Below the pieces are notes generated by a model. The model saw only the letters and a program-made list of their open reading frames with translations, was not told the origin of the DNA and ran no database searches. The position numbers and the translations under genes were made by a program. From Salinimicrobium sediminilitoris (lineage in GTDB: Bacteria > Bacteroidota > Bacteroidia > Flavobacteriales > Flavobacteriaceae), in contig NZ_JAIVCC010000005.1 in assembly GCF_020866905.1 (NCBI RefSeq), positions 896,301-960,300 on the forward strand: a stretch of DNA of 64,000 bases, written 5' to 3'. Numbering within the stretch: the first letter of the stretch is position 1; each line of letters opens with the position of its first letter. Below, piece by piece: positions 62,613 to 64,000 of the stretch.

Positions 62613-62675
62613 AAGTTAGATATTAGAATTGGGAAATTAGAAGTAGTGTTCAGTGGTCGGTGGACAGAGGGCAGA
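62613..62675. repeat. Heptad-periodic stretch after tex
   Basis: Nine degenerate 7-bp units begin right after the tex stop (AAGTTAG, ATATTAG, and later GTTCAGT, GGTCGGT). TAG and AGT/GGT endings recur in register. Confidence 0.55.
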
Positions 62676-62826
62676 AAAAAGTCTTAAGTGCACCGAAATC
62701 AGTTGGCAGAAAAAACAGGAGAGTAGATGGATAAAGAAATAGGGCGGCAGAGGTAATTAAGTACTCCAATGCTCCATCGGCTACTGCGTAGTTAACTCCT
62801 CTCCTTTGGAGAGGCGGGGGAGAGGA

Positions 62827-63351
62827 TTAGTCTCGATAATCGAGCTTCCCGTTCTCAATTTTTGCCGGTTTAGTGTAAGGGTGCTCGGTAATTTTATTCT
62901 GTGCCATGATATGCAGGACCTTCCAACCATCGGCTTTCAGTTGATCGGCTACCATAGATCGATGACAGCTCCACCAAACTGCTTCAGAACACATGATGGC
63001 GGTTCTCATTTCAGTAGCAATAGCTTTTAGTTCATCAACGGTAGACTTAAATTCAGGAGTTTCCATGTAATCAGCATATCCGCGGAAAGATGGATGTCGC
63101 CATACCTGGTTTACAGAATCCGGTTTTGCTTTTCGCCTTCCTCCAAGATTTTCAAAATGATTATATAAAATGTCATTTTTGGGAAGGGAGTCTGCAAGAG
63201 CTTCCAGGTTGAAGTGTGGAAATTTCCTTGAACCGGGATACCGGCGGATATCCACCAGGACTTCAATTTTATGGGAGTGCAACCATTCCAAAAATTCCTC
63301 CAGCGGATGAGTGGAATGTCCTATTGTCCAAATTTGATGTTGTGGTGGCAT
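62827..63351 (-). CDS. DUF488-family protein
   Basis: The 174-residue protein has the family hallmarks WTIGHSTHPLEEFLEWL, VDIRRYPGSRKFPHF and the C-terminal CSEAVWWSCHRSMVAD. DUF488 proteins are soluble and of unknown biochemical function. The conserved Cys and His around CHR suggest a possible nucleophile or metal site. It stands alone. Its body contains one exact AAAATGTCATTTT site (63167-63179). Confidence 0.9.
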   Translation of the reverse strand: MPPQHQIWTIGHSTHPLEEFLEWLHSHKIEVLVDIRRYPGSRKFPHFNLEALADSLPKNDILYNHFENLGGRRKAKPDSVNQVWRHPSFRGYADYMETPEFKSTVDELKAIATEMRTAIMCSEAVWWSCHRSMVADQLKADGWKVLHIMAQNKITEHPYTKPAKIENGKLDYRD

Positions 63352-63399
63352 TTTTTAAATGTAGAGTTACGACGTTTGAAATAAATTCTTGCTTTTCGT

Positions 63400-63451
63400 T
63401 AATGATGAGATTCCTCAGTCGCAAAAAGCTCCTTCGGAATGACAAATCTTC
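63400..63451. repeat. Dispersed repeat, copy 2
   Basis: It shares GATGAGAT, CTC-GTCGCA, GCTC-TTCG and ATGACAA in the same order with the copy at 10640-10696. It is followed by an ACCCGCA heptamer pair (about 63456-63469). Confidence 0.6.
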
Positions 63452-63566
63452 TAGAACCCGCAACCCGCTCTTCAGAGGACAGGGAAAATCGGTGGTCCAC
63501 AATCCTTCAGTTGTCGGGTACTGAAATAAGTTGACCATTTTCCGGAGTTTTAAACAACTCAGTATT

Positions 63567-63935
63567 ATGGCAAAACTACAAGATTTTTCTAAAGAGAGTT
63601 CTCAACGGGTAAATCGTTATTTTAGTGAGAGCTTTAAGCGTAAAAAGGTTCGGGAGATTGAGAAGAACCTAGTGACGGTTGCGGAGATTAGCAAAGAATA
63701 TGAAGTATCAACAACGGCAATTTATAAGTGGCTGGACAAGTATTCCCGCAATCGCAAACGAGGCGTAAAACAAGTTGTAGAACTTATGAGTGATACCCGC
63801 AAATTACAAGATCTAAAGGCCAGAATTCGTGAACTGGAACAAATGCTTGGTCAAAAGCAATTCGAAATCGAGTTTAAAGATAAGATGATCGATATTGCAG
63901 AAGAGATGTATGATATCGATATCAAAAAAAACTAG
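63567..63935 (+). CDS. IS3-family transposase OrfA
   Basis: From ATG 63567 (MAKLQDFSKESSQ) the protein has 122 residues. It has a helix-turn-helix (VAEISKEYEVSTTAIYKWLDKY) and a C-terminal leucine-zipper-like coiled coil (LKARIRELEQMLGQKQFEIEF), the standard OrfA layout for end binding. It ends at an eight-A run followed by CTAG. The -1 frame after that run closes at TGA 63989, while the +1 frame stays open to the edge. Confidence 0.82.
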   Translation: MAKLQDFSKESSQRVNRYFSESFKRKKVREIEKNLVTVAEISKEYEVSTTAIYKWLDKYSRNRKRGVKQVVELMSDTRKLQDLKARIRELEQMLGQKQFEIEFKDKMIDIAEEMYDIDIKKN

Positions 63936-63987
63936 GTTCCAAACCCTTACCTGGTTCTGGCTCCACAGGGAAGCCCACCGATGGAAA

Positions 63988-64000
63988 ATGAACCAGATCT
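63988..64000 (+). CDS. IS3-family transposase OrfB, first codons only
   Basis: ATG 63988 begins MNQI in the frame that is open from about 63931 to the window edge (upstream residues TLTWFWLHREAHRWK). It is the expected place for OrfB, but only four codons are visible. Confidence 0.35.

Larger units (their letters stand above)
63512..64000 (+). mobile_element. IS3-type insertion sequence, left part only
   Basis: The element probably begins at TGTCGGGTACTGAAATAAG (63512), which has the TG start usual for IS3-family inverted repeats. It carries orfA and the start of orfB; the right end is beyond the window, so the inverted repeat cannot be confirmed. Confidence 0.6.

Noticed and set aside
63924..63991. 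Programmed -1 frameshift between OrfA and OrfB of the IS element
   Set aside because: The A run is present, but the -1 frame meets a stop at 63989; only the other frame stays open, so OrfB more likely has its own start or another mechanism.

Overview
The window looks like chromosomal DNA of a gliding member of the Flavobacteriaceae (Bacteroidota), roughly Gramella/Salegentibacter-like. The evidence is the gliding genes gldA, gldB and gldC, a flavobacterial cell-division and cell-wall (dcw) cluster, a fused DAHP synthase-chorismate mutase, promoters of the Bacteroidota type (TTG about 21 nt before TAnnTTTG), and few Shine-Dalgarno sequences. The genus is inference.

Layout. 0-9.8 kb: a tetratricopeptide protein cut by the left edge, a TraB/Tiki-like protein, a universal stress protein, a hydroxyacid dehydrogenase, a glutaryl-CoA-dehydrogenase-like enzyme, a PH-domain protein, an SDR oxidoreductase, a PAP2 phosphatase, metK and a small outer-membrane barrel. 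9.8-16.6 kb: the methionine operon (metY, metX, hom, osmC-like), followed by a PagL-like lipid A deacylase and a GIN-domain lipoprotein. 16.8-27.9 kb: gldA, the aromatic amino acid operon (pheA, aminotransferase, tyrA, DAHP synthase-chorismate mutase), rsgA, dtd, a MazG-like enzyme, aroA, queA and rlmN. 28-35 kb: a polyprenyl synthase, an ECF sigma/membrane protein/outer-membrane protein trio, a toxin-antitoxin locus, dnaG and an atypical response regulator. 35-39.6 kb: nadE, gldBC, a lipoprotein, engB and a hydrolase. 39.7-55.4 kb: the dcw cluster mraZ-rsmH-ftsL-ftsI-murE-mraY-murD-ftsW-murG-murC-ftsQ-ftsA-ftsZ, headed by a clear MraZ operator. 55.5-64 kb: yqeY-like gene, tRNA-Arg, a gene-poor stretch, selO, tex, a DUF488 gene and the left end of an IS3-type element.

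The most notable signals are not ordinary genes. (1) Amino-acid-sensing attenuators too short for usual gene calls: two tandem Met/Cys-rich leader peptides, each followed by an intrinsic terminator, precede metY, and one Phe/Tyr/Trp-rich leader with a terminator precedes pheA. In all three, the leader-coding RNA contains a segment complementary to the 5' arm of its terminator, as a ribosome-stalling antiterminator would require. (2) A 13-bp odd palindrome, AAAATGNCATTTT, occurs seven times exactly, in genes and between genes, far above chance. (3) Many intergenic stretches are built of degenerate tandem heptamers whose sequence differs from locus to locus while the 7-bp period is kept. (4) DnaG has lost all four zinc ligands of its N-terminal zinc finger, and a NarL-type regulator has Glu in place of the phospho-acceptor Asp. 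(5) A 19-bp near-copy of the tRNA-Arg 3' end lies 172 bp downstream of the tRNA, beside a gene-poor region.
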